DNA of 45,046 nt from Bacteroidales bacterium. Its GTDB lineage: Bacteria; Bacteroidota; Bacteroidia; Bacteroidales; F082. The notes beneath the pieces are model-generated. The model saw only the letters and a program-made list of their open reading frames with translations, was not told the origin of the DNA and ran no database searches. Below are positions 34,210 to 45,046 of the stretch, in pieces (positions within the stretch are counted from its first letter, which is position 1; every line of letters starts with the position of its first letter). A program made the position numbers and the translations under genes. Location: positions 1-45,046 of the forward strand of contig JAGYNM010000005.1 of NCBI GenBank assembly GCA_018399335.1. Reading direction: 5' to 3'.

Positions 34210-35445
34210 ATGGACAGTATAAATCTGGTAGAAAGTTTTTCGGAATTTAAAGAATTCAAAAATATTGACCGCGAAATGATGATGCGCATCCTGGAGGATG
34301 TATTTCGGTCAATGCTGATCAAAAAATATGGTTCTGACGAGAACTTCGATGTTATTGTGAATATTGACAAAGGCGACCTCGAAATTTGGCACAATCGCGA
34401 AATCGTTGAGGATGATGGTGTTGAAGATCCTTCGTCACAAATTGCCCTTTCGGAAGCCATCAAAATTGAACCTGACTTTGAAGTGGGCGAGGAAGTTTCG
34501 GAACCCATCAAAATCAAAGATTTCGGACGTAGAGAAATTTTGTCGATCCGCCAGAATCTTGTCTCTAAAATTCTGGAATACGAAAAAGACAATGTGTACC
34601 AGAAATACAAAGAAAAAGTTGGTGAAATCATCACAGGTGAGGTTTATCAGGCCTGGCGCCGCGAAATATTGGTGCTCGACGATGAAGGCATCGAACTAAT
34701 TTTGCCCAAATCGGAAATGATTCCAACCGATTTTTATAAAAAGGGTGATACTTTACGTGCTGTTGTTTTGAAAGTTGAAATGCGTAACGGCACTCCTTAT
34801 ATTATCCTCTCGCGCACCTCGGAGATTTTCCTGCAACGCCTCTTCGAAGGCGAAGTTCCCGAAGTGTATGATGGCCTGATAACCATTCGGCGAATTGTAC
34901 GCGAACCAGGCCAGCGTGCCAAGATTGCTGTGGAATCGTATGACGACCGCATCGATCCTGTAGGTGCCTGTGTGGGAATGAAAGGATCGCGTATCCATGG
35001 TATCGTAAGGGAATTGCGCAACGAAAATATTGACGTAATCAACTATACCACAAATCCTAACCTGTTTATCAGCCGTTCCTTAAGTCCGGCAAAGATTTCG
35101 TCGATCCAACTTGATGATGAAAATAAACGTGCCGAAGTGTTCATGAAACCCGATCAGGTAAGCCTGGCAATCGGCAAAGGAGGTTTTAACATCAAACTGG
35201 CAGGGCGACTCACTGGTTATGAGATAGATGTGTATCGCGACACTGATGTGGATTCGGAAGATGTGGATCTCCAGGAATTTATCGACGAAATCGATCAGTG
35301 GGTTATTGATCAGCTACACAATATTGGTTGCGACACAGCAAAAAGTGTTCTTGCACTTTCTGCCGAAGAAATTGCCAACAGAGCCGATCTCGAAATGGAG
35401 ACAGTGCAAGAGGTAATCCGCATACTTAAAGCAGAGTTCGAATAA
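34210..35445 (+). CDS. nusA: Transcription termination/antitermination factor NusA
   Basis: NusA binds RNA polymerase and modulates pausing, termination and antitermination. The N-terminal polymerase-binding domain covers about 1–130. The S1 domain is at about 135–200 (GEIITGEVYQAWRREILVL). Two KH domains follow (CVGMKGSRIHGIVRELRNENIDVINYT near 256, and VSLAIGKGGFNIKLAGRLTGYEIDVY near 317). A single short C-terminal helical region remains (IGCDTAKSVLALSAEEIANRADL). The 411-residue length, lacking the E. coli acidic repeats, is usual for Bacteroidota. It lies between rimP and infB. Confidence 0.97.
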   Translation: MDSINLVESFSEFKEFKNIDREMMMRILEDVFRSMLIKKYGSDENFDVIVNIDKGDLEIWHNREIVEDDGVEDPSSQIALSEAIKIEPDFEVGEEVSEPIKIKDFGRREILSIRQNLVSKILEYEKDNVYQKYKEKVGEIITGEVYQAWRREILVLDDEGIELILPKSEMIPTDFYKKGDTLRAVVLKVEMRNGTPYIILSRTSEIFLQRLFEGEVPEVYDGLITIRRIVREPGQRAKIAVESYDDRIDPVGACVGMKGSRIHGIVRELRNENIDVINYTTNPNLFISRSLSPAKISSIQLDDENKRAEVFMKPDQVSLAIGKGGFNIKLAGRLTGYEIDVYRDTDVDSEDVDLQEFIDEIDQWVIDQLHNIGCDTAKSVLALSAEEIANRADLEMETVQEVIRILKAEFE

Positions 35446-35451
35446 ATTACC

Positions 35452-35459
35452 TACTTTTG
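35452..35459 (+). promoter_or_regulatory. Predicted -7 element of an internal infB promoter
   Basis: TACTTTTG within CTACTTTTGCA lies 6 nt after the nusA stop and 39 nt before the infB ATG. It suggests that infB can also be transcribed independently. Confidence 0.5.
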
Positions 35460-35498
35460 CAAATTCATTAAAATCATTCAAAAATCGAAAATTTGAAT

Positions 35499-38400
35499 AT
35501 GTCTGAAGGTTCCAATACATCTGTACGTCTGAGCAAAGCAGCCCGGGAGTTTAATGTGGGTACCTCAACAATTGTGGAGTTCCTTTCAAAAAAAGGACAC
35601 CAGATTGATTCGAGTCCCAACACCAAACTGAGTCCCGAAATGTATGCCCTGCTTGTGAAAGAGTACCAGTCAGAAAAGCAGGTGAAAGAGGTTTCCAAAA
35701 AATTGGGAATTGAGTATTCGGGTCGGAAAACTATCACCGCTGATGAGGTTGTGAGCGAACAATACGACGATGACGAGGAAGATGATATCGACACTGAAGA
35801 GTTGATTATCAAAAATGTATCGGCTGGATTTAGCGAAACTATCACAGCCAAAACGGGTAGTAAAGAAAGCCCGAAAAAAGAGATAGAATCCAAGCCTGTT
35901 CCTGCAAAAGCTGCAGAGCCTGAACAGCCTGTTGCTAAAGAAACTGCAGAAGTACCTCAACCGGAAAAAGAATCTCCAAAAGAAACTTCAAAAGTTGAAA
36001 AAACTGAGGAAAAACCACCTGTTGAACCCGCTGCAGAAACAAAAGAAAAAGAGGAACCTGCTGCTGCTCCTGTTGAAAAGGAGGAAGCACCAGAACCTCC
36101 AAAGAAAGAAGACAGCATAAAAACTGAAACTGTTGAAACAGCAAAACCTGAGGAAAAACAGGAAGCTGTTGCCTCAGAAAAAGAAGTTCCTGCCTCAGAA
36201 AAAGCTTCGGAACCTGAAATAACTACAGATTCCGAAATAACTGTTGAAGCTGAAAAACCTGCAGATTCCGAAAAAGAAATAGTTGAGGAAAAGCCAATTG
36301 CTGAAGAAATAACTCCTCAAGAACAAAGCGGACAGCTTAAGGTACTCGGTATGATTGATTTGTCGAGCATGAACATGCGGACAAAACCAGATCGCAAAAC
36401 CAAAGCTCAAAAGAAAAAAGAAGCAGAAGATCGCCGCAATAAGGAGACTAAACCAACAAAAGAAAAAGTTGTTGCAAAAGCTCCTAAGGAAGAAGCTCCA
36501 AAAGTTGAGGAAACACCTGCCGTTCAAAAAGATCAGCCGCGAAAAGAAGAGAAAGTTGAGCCTCCAAAAGTGGAGCGGCCAAGCAACTTTATGCCTACCG
36601 AAGTAAGAAAACTGGAAGGACCAAAAATTCTGGATAAAATAGAACTTCCGGAAATACGCAAGCCAAAACCCAAACCTGTGGCTTCCTCTTCAGAAGATAA
36701 ACTTTCGTCCAATCAAAAGAAAAAGAAACGAAGAAGAATTAAAACCAATACTCCCGAAACGGGACAGTCGCAACCGACGCAGCAGAAACCGTTTCCACAA
36801 AAAGGCAAAGATCAGGGTAAACGAACCAGTAAACCTGTAAAGAAAGACGAAAAAAAGGAGCTTACTGATGAAGATATCCAACGTCAGATCAAAGAAACCC
36901 TGGCAAGGCTAACACCTGCTGGCAAATCCAAAGCTTCGAAACACCGCCGACAGAAAAGAGATACTGTTTCGAGCAACCTGGCCGAAGAAATAGCCAAGCA
37001 GGAACAGGAAAAGAGTACCTTGAAGGTAACTGAATTTGTAACAGCAAACGAACTGGCAACAATGATGAATGTGCCTGTTACGCAGGTTATTTCAACATGT
37101 ATGAGTCTGGGTATGTTTGTATCGATCAACCAGCGTCTTGATGCGGAAACACTTGCCTTGGTGGCTGAGGAATTTGGCTACAAACTGGAGTTTATCAGTG
37201 CTGATGTACAGGAAGCCCTGCTGGAAGCAGAAGATGAGGACAACCCTGAAGATCTGGTCGAAAGAGCTCCAATCGTAACGGTAATGGGTCACGTGGATCA
37301 CGGTAAAACACTTTTACTCGACTTTATCCGTAAAGCTAATGTTGTTTCGGGTGAGGCTGGTGGTATCACTCAGCATATTGGTGCTTACGAAGTAGTCTCA
37401 GAGAGTGGACGCAAAATCACCTTCCTCGATACTCCTGGTCACGAGGCCTTTACGGCTATGCGTGCCCGTGGCGCCAAAATTACGGATGTGGCCATTGTTG
37501 TGATTGCTGCAGACGACAGCGTAATGCCTCAAACTGTGGAAGCTATCAACCACGCACAAGCCGCAGGCGTACCGATTGTATTTGCCTTTAACAAAATAGA
37601 TAAACCCACTGCCAACCCTGATCGCATCCGCGAACAGCTGGCCAATATGAATGTGCTGGTAGAAGAATGGGGTGGAAAATTCCAAACCCAGGAAATCTCA
37701 GCCAAGTCGGGTGTGGGTATCGATCAGCTGCTCGAAAAAGTACTGCTCGAAAGTGAAATCCTTGAACTGAAAGGTAATCCCAAAAAACATGCAAAAGGCA
37801 CTGTAATTGAGTCATCTCTCGACAAAGGCCGTGGCTATGTTGCAAAAATTCTGGTTCAGAATGGCACCATGCGTATCGGTGATATTGTTCTGGCCGGCGC
37901 CACTTTTGGTAAGGTAAAAGCCATGTTTAACGAACGCAATCAGGCAACAAAAGAAGCAGGTCCTTCCACACCATTGTTGTTGCTCGGATTGAACGGAGCA
38001 CCGCAAGCCGGCGACACCTTTAATGTGATGCACGACGAAAGAGAAGCAAAAAACATTGCTTTCAAACGTCAGCAATTGCAGCGTGAGCAAGGATTACGTA
38101 CACAAAAACACATTACACTTGACGAAATTGGCCGCCGTATTGCGATTGGTGATTTCAAAGAGCTTAATCTCATCGTTAAGGCTGATGTGGATGGTTCTGT
38201 TGAGGCCCTCTCCGATTCACTATTGAAACTCTCAACCGAAGAAGTTCAGGTAAATGTTATTCACAAATCAGTTGGCGCCATCAGCGAATCAGATATCATG
38301 CTGGCTTCTGCCTCCAATGCTATTGTGATTGGCTTCCAGGTTCGCCCAACCTTGCAGGCTCGCAAACTAGCCGAAAACGAAGAAATCGATATCAGACTCT

Positions 38401-38768
38401 ACTCTATCATTTACCAGGCTATTGAAGAAATTAAAGCGGCCATCGAAGGTATGCTCTCGCCTGAAATTGAAGAGGTAATCACCTGTAACCTGGAAATCAG
38501 AGACGTATTCAAAATTACAAAAGTTGGTACAATTGCAGGTTGTATGGTGCTTGATGGTAAAATTACCAGAAATACCAAAATACGAATTATCCGCGATGGC
38601 ATCGTAGTTTACACTGGAATGCTTGGCTCACTCAAGCGCTTCAAGGATGATGTAAAAGAGGTTTCGGCAGGTTATGAATGTGGATTGAACATCGAAAACT
38701 TTAATGATATTAAAGTTGGTGATATTATAGAAGGTTATACAGAAAAAGAAGTTTCCCGAAAACTATAA
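35499..38768 (+). CDS. infB: Translation initiation factor IF-2
   Basis: IF-2 is the GTPase that places initiator tRNA on the 30S subunit and promotes subunit joining. It has 1089 residues from ATG 35499; a TTG two codons earlier is less likely. An N-terminal IF2_N-like module ([20 protein letters not shown]) is followed by a long acidic/basic E-P-K-rich linker of about 370 residues, and a second N-domain near 510 ([18 protein letters not shown]). The G domain has GHVDHGKT at 597–604, then DTPGHEAF and NKID. Domains II to IV follow. It ends the rimP–nusA–infB operon and is closed by a terminator. Confidence 0.97.
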   Translation: MSEGSNTSVRLSKAAREFNVGTSTIVEFLSKKGHQIDSSPNTKLSPEMYALLVKEYQSEKQVKEVSKKLGIEYSGRKTITADEVVSEQYDDDEEDDIDTEELIIKNVSAGFSETITAKTGSKESPKKEIESKPVPAKAAEPEQPVAKETAEVPQPEKESPKETSKVEKTEEKPPVEPAAETKEKEEPAAAPVEKEEAPEPPKKEDSIKTETVETAKPEEKQEAVASEKEVPASEKASEPEITTDSEITVEAEKPADSEKEIVEEKPIAEEITPQEQSGQLKVLGMIDLSSMNMRTKPDRKTKAQKKKEAEDRRNKETKPTKEKVVAKAPKEEAPKVEETPAVQKDQPRKEEKVEPPKVERPSNFMPTEVRKLEGPKILDKIELPEIRKPKPKPVASSSEDKLSSNQKKKKRRRIKTNTPETGQSQPTQQKPFPQKGKDQGKRTSKPVKKDEKKELTDEDIQRQIKETLARLTPAGKSKASKHRRQKRDTVSSNLAEEIAKQEQEKSTLKVTEFVTANELATMMNVPVTQVISTCMSLGMFVSINQRLDAETLALVAEEFGYKLEFISADVQEALLEAEDEDNPEDLVERAPIVTVMGHVDHGKTLLLDFIRKANVVSGEAGGITQHIGAYEVVSESGRKITFLDTPGHEAFTAMRARGAKITDVAIVVIAADDSVMPQTVEAINHAQAAGVPIVFAFNKIDKPTANPDRIREQLANMNVLVEEWGGKFQTQEISAKSGVGIDQLLEKVLLESEILELKGNPKKHAKGTVIESSLDKGRGYVAKILVQNGTMRIGDIVLAGATFGKVKAMFNERNQATKEAGPSTPLLLLGLNGAPQAGDTFNVMHDEREAKNIAFKRQQLQREQGLRTQKHITLDEIGRRIAIGDFKELNLIVKADVDGSVEALSDSLLKLSTEEVQVNVIHKSVGAISESDIMLASASNAIVIGFQVRPTLQARKLAENEEIDIRLYSIIYQAIEEIKAAIEGMLSPEIEEVITCNLEIRDVFKITKVGTIAGCMVLDGKITRNTKIRIIRDGIVVYTGMLGSLKRFKDDVKEVSAGYECGLNIENFNDIKVGDIIEGYTEKEVSRKL

Positions 38769-38787
38769 AAGCTAAATCTTGTTGATT

Positions 38788-38824
38788 AAAAAAAGGAGCA
38801 CCTGATAAAGATGCTCCATTTTTT
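38788..38824. terminator. Bidirectional terminator between infB and purA
   Basis: The 6-bp stem GGAGCA/TGCTCC with an 11-nt loop is flanked by an A-run on the left and a T-run on the right. It can end both the infB (+) and purA (-) transcripts. Confidence 0.88.
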
Positions 38825-38836
38825 ATGCTTTGCTGC

Positions 38837-40141
<1,305 letters not shown>

Positions 40142-40155
40142 TTAAACAAAAAAAT

Positions 40156-40196
40156 ACTGGCAAAACAATATCAGGAAAACCCTGTATTTTACCAGT
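40156..40196 (-). promoter_or_regulatory. Predicted stem-loop at the 5' end of the purA leader
   Basis: Read as minus-strand RNA, bases 40196–40185 pair with 40156–40167 in a 12-bp stem that includes two G-U pairs. A 4-nt bulge, a further 4 bp (CAGG/CCTG) and a 5-nt loop top it. The predicted transcript start is at or next to its base. Confidence 0.5.
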
Positions 40197-40199
40197 GAA

Positions 40200-40207
40200 C
40201 AAATTTA
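40200..40207 (-). promoter_or_regulatory. Predicted -7 element of purA
   Basis: TAAATTTG on the minus strand fits TAnnTTTG and precedes the hairpin by 3 nt. The leader to the ATG is about 65–70 nt. Confidence 0.5.
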
Positions 40208-40254
40208 CACGAAAATATACCCGATATTACAAGGAATTTTTAAGAATCAGGGAA

Positions 40255-40722
40255 TTATTCTTGTGACGCAGGTTTATCCTTTATTTTTCCGTAAAAAGTA
40301 AGCGAATGATGTGAGATTTCAACACCCAAAAGTTCTTCTACTGATTTTTGAATCTCCTGAAGCCGTGGATCGCAATATTCCAATACTGTTCCGTCTTCGA
40401 TATCAACAAAATGATCGTGCTGTTTGAATTTAAAAGAACGCTCAAACTGTGCACAATTATTTCCAAACTGATGCTTTGTAACAAGATTACAGTCCAAGAG
40501 CAACTCGATGGTGTTGTATAAGGTGGCCCGGCTTACCCTGTATTTGTTATTTTTCATCCTGATATAAAGGGTTTCTATATCAAAATGACCTTCAGTGGCA
40601 TAAATTTCTTTGAGAATGGTATAACGCTCCGGAGTTTTGCGATGACCGCGCTGCTCCAGATAATCCGTAAAAATTTTCTTGACGGTCTCAAAGGTATCGT
40701 TCATATTTTCTTTCATCATCAT
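40255..40722 (-). CDS. Fur-family transcriptional regulator
   Basis: A 155-residue ferric-uptake-regulator family protein. The winged helix (about 14–85) has [13 protein letters not shown] and the recognition region [16 protein letters not shown]. The dimerisation domain has the HDH metal motif (His102, His104), with His46 and His138/His139 as further candidate regulatory-metal ligands. All four cysteines of the structural zinc site are missing: the first CxxC reads Asp107/Asp110 and the second Ile147/Lys150. It may be Fur, Zur or PerR in function; sequence alone does not tell. Three consecutive ATG codons start the frame, any of which could be used. A further ATG lies at 40704. Confidence 0.9.
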   Translation of the reverse strand: MMMKENMNDTFETVKKIFTDYLEQRGHRKTPERYTILKEIYATEGHFDIETLYIRMKNNKYRVSRATLYNTIELLLDCNLVTKHQFGNNCAQFERSFKFKQHDHFVDIEDGTVLEYCDPRLQEIQKSVEELLGVEISHHSLTFYGKIKDKPASQE

Positions 40723-40836
40723 AGAAATACTGTATAAGCCGAATCAAAGCGTAAAATTACAACAAAAAAATAATCTAATTAGAATGAATTTAAATAAAAA
40801 CGTAAAATGAAGGGCTTTTTTGGCTATTTAAAGCAC

Positions 40837-43074
40837 TCAGAGCTCCATATCATGAATACGTTCGAGGCGGGTTACTTTTTTTATATCCTTGATTTTCTTT
40901 AACTTATCAATCAAATCCTTCAGGTTTTGAGCATGATGAACATAAACTGTGATCGTTGCTTCAACCACTCCTTTTGAACTCTCAAGCTGCAGCGAACGAA
41001 TATTCAGGTTGAGTTGTTTCGAAATCACTTCAGTTAAGCGATTAAGAAAACCAACGCTGTCGATTCCTGTAATTTTTAATCCTGCTAAAAAAGCAATATC
41101 CTCTTTCTGTTTCCATTTTGCTTTAACGATATTATTACCGAATTGCGACATGAGATTGATCGCCTTTGGACAGTTAACGCGATGGATATGCATGGGTTCA
41201 TTCGGAAAAACAAGCGCAATAACCTCATCGCCCGGAATAGGATTACAGCACCTTGAAACCGTATAATTAAATTCGCCTCCCTGATCCTTAATCAATGATT
41301 GATTGAGGTTTAAAGGAATTTTGGATGAATCATCCGACTGTGCTGGTGTTTTTGATCTGCTGAAAGGGTTAGTGATATAACGCATCAAACCGCCAGTATT
41401 TTTCTCTTTAAAAACCTGCTTAATACGCTGAAAATTAATTTTATCAGTAGCAGTAAAATAATACAAATCCACCAGGCCGCTTAGTTCCTCATAATCAATA
41501 ATTCGGCTGATATTCGCTTTGTTGGGCTCCAGTTTGAGCTGTTGCAGATAATTTTCGAGCTTCTCACGACCTTCATCGCGGTAGCGTTTTCTATACTCTC
41601 TGATTCCTTCCTTGATCCGTGATTTGGCGCGGGCAGTCACTACCAGATCGAACCATTCTTCGCGTGGCTGCTGAACTCTTGAAGTAATAATTTCCACCTG
41701 ATCGCCAGTCTTGAGCGGGTGATCCAGCTGCACAAGTTTATGATTTACATTTGCCCCAATACAGTGATTCCCAAGCTCAGAGTGGATATTATATGCAAAA
41801 TCCAAGGCTGTAGAACCCTTTGGCATCGAGATCATTTCACCTTTGGGAGTGAAAACAAATATTTCGTCGGAAAAAAGATTGAGCTTAAAATTATTGATAA
41901 AGTCGAGCGCGGAAGTGTCTTCGGTGGTGATAAGCTCCCGAATTTTTGTAAGCCATTCGTCCAGCCCGCTTTCGGCATGTTCAGAGTCTTTATATTTCCA
42001 GTAGGCGGCATAGCCTTTTTCGGCAATCTCATCCATCCGTTCTGTCCTGATCTGCACCTCGATCCACTTACCGGTTTTACTCATCACGGTGGCATGCAAC
42101 GATTCATATCCGTTGGCTTTGGGTAGCGATATCCAGTCTCTGAGCCTGTCATTATTTGGCCTGTAATGACTGGTAAGCGTGGCGTAAACCCGCCAGCACT
42201 CCACTTTCTCGAGCTCGATTGGGCAATCAACTACAAACCGCACAACAAAAGTATCATACACTTCCTCAAACGGAATCTCTTTTTCTTTCATCCGCTGCCA
42301 AACAGAAGAGGCCGATTTTTCACTTAGCTGCACCCTGAATTTCATCCCCATATTATTGAGTGATGTTTCCACAGGTTCCAAAAAGTTAGCTACGTCATGT
42401 TCGCGCTGAGGCCGCGCATGTTCCATCTTACGCGTAACCGCTTGATAAACTCCGGGTTCGGTATATTTAAGCGCCAGATCTTCCAGCTCACTTTTTATAG
42501 CATACAGGCCAAGCCGATAAGCCAGCGGAGCAAAAAGATAGGAAGTTTCAGAAGCAATTTTCCACTGTTTCACGGCGGGCATTGCATCCAGGGTTCGCAT
42601 ATTGTGCAGCCTGTCGGCAAGTTTGATCAAAATAACGCGCACATCATAGGATAAAGTAAGCAAGACCTTCCGGAAATTTTCGGCCTGCATACTTTCTACG
42701 TCCGATCCTTCAACCATATCGTCAATCTTGGTAAGGCCATCGATGATACGTCCTACCTGTTCGCCAAACATCCCCTGTATATCCGAGAGTTTGTATTCCG
42801 TATCTTCCACCACATCATGCAAAAGTGCGCAGATAATAGAAGTTCGGCCCAGCCCAATCTCACCAGCGGCAATGGTAGCTACCTCGAGCGGATGATAAAT
42901 ATATGGCTCTCCCGATTTTCGCCGCATATCTTTATGCGCATCCGCAGCCAGACGAAAGGCTTTGCGCACCATCCAGCGGTCAGTCGTATCCTTGCGGGTA
43001 TGCCACACCTCTATCAGATTGCGGTAGCGCCGCAATATCTCCGAACGTTCCTTAGGCGAATAGGTGTCGAGCAT
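40837..43074 (-). CDS. Bifunctional (p)ppGpp synthetase/hydrolase, RelA/SpoT family
   Basis: Makes and degrades the stringent-response alarmone (p)ppGpp. Domain order: HD hydrolase with HPLEVATIAAGE and LLHDVVEDT plus LADRLHNMRTL (intact HD and ED residues), synthetase with YDTFVVRFVVDC and ANGYESLHATVM, TGS (EIFVFTPKGEMISMPKGSTA), the zinc-finger-like region with SRCCNPIPGDEV, and a C-terminal ACT (GLKITGIDSVGFLNRLTEVI). An intact hydrolase makes it bifunctional. I prefer ATG 43074 (745 residues, MLDTYSPKER); the frame is open to 43236, and ATG 43113 is an alternative. A TAnnTTTG-like element at 43124–43131 favours the shorter forms. Confidence 0.93.
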   Translation of the reverse strand: MLDTYSPKERSEILRRYRNLIEVWHTRKDTTDRWMVRKAFRLAADAHKDMRRKSGEPYIYHPLEVATIAAGEIGLGRTSIICALLHDVVEDTEYKLSDIQGMFGEQVGRIIDGLTKIDDMVEGSDVESMQAENFRKVLLTLSYDVRVILIKLADRLHNMRTLDAMPAVKQWKIASETSYLFAPLAYRLGLYAIKSELEDLALKYTEPGVYQAVTRKMEHARPQREHDVANFLEPVETSLNNMGMKFRVQLSEKSASSVWQRMKEKEIPFEEVYDTFVVRFVVDCPIELEKVECWRVYATLTSHYRPNNDRLRDWISLPKANGYESLHATVMSKTGKWIEVQIRTERMDEIAEKGYAAYWKYKDSEHAESGLDEWLTKIRELITTEDTSALDFINNFKLNLFSDEIFVFTPKGEMISMPKGSTALDFAYNIHSELGNHCIGANVNHKLVQLDHPLKTGDQVEIITSRVQQPREEWFDLVVTARAKSRIKEGIREYRKRYRDEGREKLENYLQQLKLEPNKANISRIIDYEELSGLVDLYYFTATDKINFQRIKQVFKEKNTGGLMRYITNPFSRSKTPAQSDDSSKIPLNLNQSLIKDQGGEFNYTVSRCCNPIPGDEVIALVFPNEPMHIHRVNCPKAINLMSQFGNNIVKAKWKQKEDIAFLAGLKITGIDSVGFLNRLTEVISKQLNLNIRSLQLESSKGVVEATITVYVHHAQNLKDLIDKLKKIKDIKKVTRLERIHDMEL

Positions 43075-43123
43075 AAACCGCTGTGTGGATTGATTTGTCA
43101 CAAAATTAAACATTTCAGCAGCG

Positions 43124-43131
43124 CAAAAGTG
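43124..43131 (-). promoter_or_regulatory. Possible -7 element of the relA/spoT gene
   Basis: CACTTTTG on the minus strand differs from TAnnTTTG at its first base. The transcript would start near 43117, leaving 4 nt before ATG 43113 or about 43 nt before ATG 43074. It lies inside the longest open frame. Confidence 0.35.
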
Positions 43132-43221
43132 AAGCCGCTCTAGTTTTTTATTAAGACAATTAACTGCGACAAAACCCCAATAAAAAAGTGCTGAAATCAT
43201 GCTTTTCTCAGCTTCAAACGG

Positions 43222-43229
43222 TATATTTG
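43222..43229 (+). promoter_or_regulatory. Predicted -7 element of the large secreted protein gene
   Basis: TATATTTG fits TAnnTTTG and lies 33 nt before ATG 43263, in the gap divergent from the relA/spoT gene. Confidence 0.5.
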
Positions 43230-43262
43230 CATTCACTTTACTAAAGAATTACCATCTCACCC

Positions 43263-45046
43263 ATGCAAAAACGAATCAGCATCTTTCTCATATTCACACT
43301 CTTTGTGCTGACAAAGGTTTTTGCAACCCATCAAAGAGCTGCCGAAATTACCTATCGCTGGCTTGGGGGATTCACCTACGAATTTACCATCACCATGTAC
43401 ACATACACCCCCAGCCCGGCTGACGACGACAGGGTGTATTTACCCATAAAATGGGGAGATAATAGCATTGACGATATCCCGCGTATCACTTTCAGGGCCT
43501 TGCCCGACAATTACACGCTCAATATTTACCGGATGAATCACACTTTTCCGGCAGCGGGCAATTACACTATTTCGGTGGAAGACCCCAACCGTAATTTCGG
43601 GGTGGTTAATATTCCCAATTCTGTTAATGTGCCGATGTATGTGGAAACTGAGCTTATTATCAATCCATTTTTAGGAAACAATAATTCCGTTCAACTGCTC
43701 AACGCCCCTATCGATCAGGGATGCGTGGGTAAACTTTACATCCACAATCCCTCGGCTTATGATCCGGATGGCGATAGTCTGAGCTTCAGGCTGGTTAACT
43801 GTAAAGGAGCCGAAGGACTTGATATTCCTGGTTTTGCACAACCTCAGGCCAGCAATAGCTTTGGCATCGATCCTGTGAGTGGCGAGTTACGCTGGGAGAA
43901 TCCTGTTCTGCAGGGCGAATACAATGTTGCTTTTATAGTGGAAGAATGGCGCCAAGGCGTGAAAGTGGGCTCCGTAACACGTGACATGCAGATTTTAATC
44001 GGAGCATGTGCTAATAACCCTCCTGATATCCTGAGTATTGATGACACCTGTGTGATTGCCGGCACTACCCTAAACTTCGACATCACAGCCATTGATCCTG
44101 ATGGAAACGCACTCAGCCTTACAGCCAGTGGCGGTCCGTTTGAGCTGCCTCAAAACCCTGCAGTGGTTATTCCTGATTCGGCAACAGGAATGCCCGAAGC
44201 CACAACCAGTTTCTTTTGGGATGTAAATTGCAGCCACATCAACCGAAACCCCTATCAGGTGCTGTTCAGAGCCCGCGATGTGCATCCGGAAGTAAGCCTC
44301 ACTTCCTTCAAAACTGTCTTTATCAGAGTTATTGCTCCTCCAGTTGAAAACTTAACTGCCGAAGCCATTGGAAACGGAATTGATCTCAATTGGAACGATC
44401 CTCCATGCACTAATGCACTGGCTTACAAGATTTACCGCCGCAATGGATCTTCTGGTTTTGTACCCGGCTATTGCGAAACCGGTGTTCCTGCTTACACTGG
44501 CTACCGATTGATTGCTGAACTAAACGATCTGCAATTACGTAGCTTCCGTGACGATAACGATGGGAATAGCCTTGTTCCCGGAATTGATTATTGCTACCTC
44601 ATTACAACGGTTTACCCCGACGGATCCGAAAGTATCGCCAGTAACGAAGCCTGTGCTTCCTTAAAACGCGACCTGCCAGTAATAACACATGCCAGCAACG
44701 ACAGCCTGAATCTGACTAACGGCCATGTACTCATCGCCTGGAGCCCGCCAACAGAACTGGATACCGTGCAGTTTCCACCTCCTTACCGTTATCAGCTTAT
44801 CCGCGAATTTGCAGGCGAAACCAGTAATATGTATACCGGAATAGGCTTAAACGACACGCTTTTTACGGACAACACTATTAATATCAATCCGTTAGAGGAA
44901 CAACCAGCTTATAGCGTTAAGCTGGAAAACGACCAAAATGGTTATATCGGAAGCAGCCCTAAAGCCAGCCCAATTGATCTGGAAATTGAACCTACAGATG
45001 AAACCCTTATTTTGCGCTGGGAGGATAAAGTACCCTGGATCAACGA
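43263..45046 (+). CDS. Large secreted protein with repeated beta-sandwich domains (3' end outside window)
   Basis: The frame is open from ATG 43263 to the right edge (594 codons plus 2 bases). Residues 1–21 are a signal peptide (FVLTKVFA). The N-terminal region (AAEITYRWLGGFTYEFTITMYTYTP) resembles the start of gliding-motility-associated surface proteins of Bacteroidota. Ig/cadherin-like segments with DPDGDSLSF and DPDGNALSL follow, then fibronectin-III-like segments (APPVENLTAEAIGNGIDLNW and VLIAWSPP). Proteins of this build usually end in a type IX sorting domain, which would lie beyond the window. It is likely surface-exposed and adhesive. Its function is otherwise unknown. Confidence 0.85.
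   Translation, partial: MQKRISIFLIFTLFVLTKVFATHQRAAEITYRWLGGFTYEFTITMYTYTPSPADDDRVYLPIKWGDNSIDDIPRITFRALPDNYTLNIYRMNHTFPAAGNYTISVEDPNRNFGVVNIPNSVNVPMYVETELIINPFLGNNNSVQLLNAPIDQGCVGKLYIHNPSAYDPDGDSLSFRLVNCKGAEGLDIPGFAQPQASNSFGIDPVSGELRWENPVLQGEYNVAFIVEEWRQGVKVGSVTRDMQILIGACANNPPDILSIDDTCVIAGTTLNFDITAIDPDGNALSLTASGGPFELPQNPAVVIPDSATGMPEATTSFFWDVNCSHINRNPYQVLFRARDVHPEVSLTSFKTVFIRVIAPPVENLTAEAIGNGIDLNWNDPPCTNALAYKIYRRNGSSGFVPGYCETGVPAYTGYRLIAELNDLQLRSFRDDNDGNSLVPGIDYCYLITTVYPDGSESIASNEACASLKRDLPVITHASNDSLNLTNGHVLIAWSPPTELDTVQFPPPYRYQLIREFAGETSNMYTGIGLNDTLFTDNTININPLEEQPAYSVKLENDQNGYIGSSPKASPIDLEIEPTDETLILRWEDKVPWIN

Noticed and set aside
35880-36560. Apparent tandem repeat in infB (E/P/K/A-rich)
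   Set aside because: It is the low-complexity linker normal for IF-2 of this phylum, not a regular repeat array or a CRISPR.

Overview
The window is a chromosomal stretch from a member of the Bacteroidota, most likely of the Bacteroidales/Marinilabiliales type. The evidence is AT-rich sequence with repeated TAnnTTTG-type promoter -7 elements, a type IX secretion sorting domain, SusC-like domain fusion in the TonB receptor, lipoproteins with an SSC/TSC lipobox, and the family-specific order CBS–nadK–DUF6089–uppS–bamA–skp–skp. The genus cannot be named from sequence alone. Most of the window is housekeeping DNA. No CRISPR array, insertion sequence, phage or plasmid gene was seen.

Layout. 355–6957 (+): a 2[4Fe-4S] ferredoxin with its own terminator, then 2-oxoglutarate dehydrogenase E1 and E2, a badly damaged L-aspartate oxidase gene (nadB), and a gamma-carbonic-anhydrase-like protein. 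7067–8716 (+): a membrane zinc metallopeptidase and the wreck of a lipoprotein gene. 9114–18855 (-): an envelope-biogenesis cluster read leftward as rsgA, CBS protein, Omp85-like protein, nadK, DUF6089 barrel, uppS, bamA, two skp/ompH chaperones, terminator. 19051–22011: a PrsW-like membrane protein, dprA on the minus strand, and a divergent glycosyltransferase.

22043–29106 (+) is the most accessory-looking part. It holds a hemerythrin-type di-iron protein overlapping a LuxR-family regulator whose receiver has Asn where the phospho-acceptor Asp should be, then flavodoxin, a small membrane-anchored protein of unknown function, and a three-gene haem/iron uptake operon. In that operon one HmuY-like protein carries a type IX sorting domain, the next gene is a TonB-dependent receptor, and a second HmuY-like protein is a lipoprotein. 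Two inverted repeats sit just before the operon. I infer an iron/redox (possibly oxygen or NO) response neighbourhood; this is the best candidate for an incompletely described system.

29224–40126: lgt, a convergent DUF2723 (GT-C type) membrane protein, tRNA-Gln(UUG), then rimP–nusA–infB behind a promoter and a terminator-like hairpin in the leader, and purA on the minus strand with a structured leader. 40255–45046: a Fur-family regulator lacking all four structural-zinc cysteines, a bifunctional RelA/SpoT enzyme, and the start of a large secreted beta-sandwich protein that runs off the right edge.

Two genes (nadB and the lipoprotein at 7786–8658) are broken by frameshifts while every other long gene is intact. 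They lie within 4 kb of each other. Whether this is true gene decay or local assembly error cannot be settled from the sequence alone.
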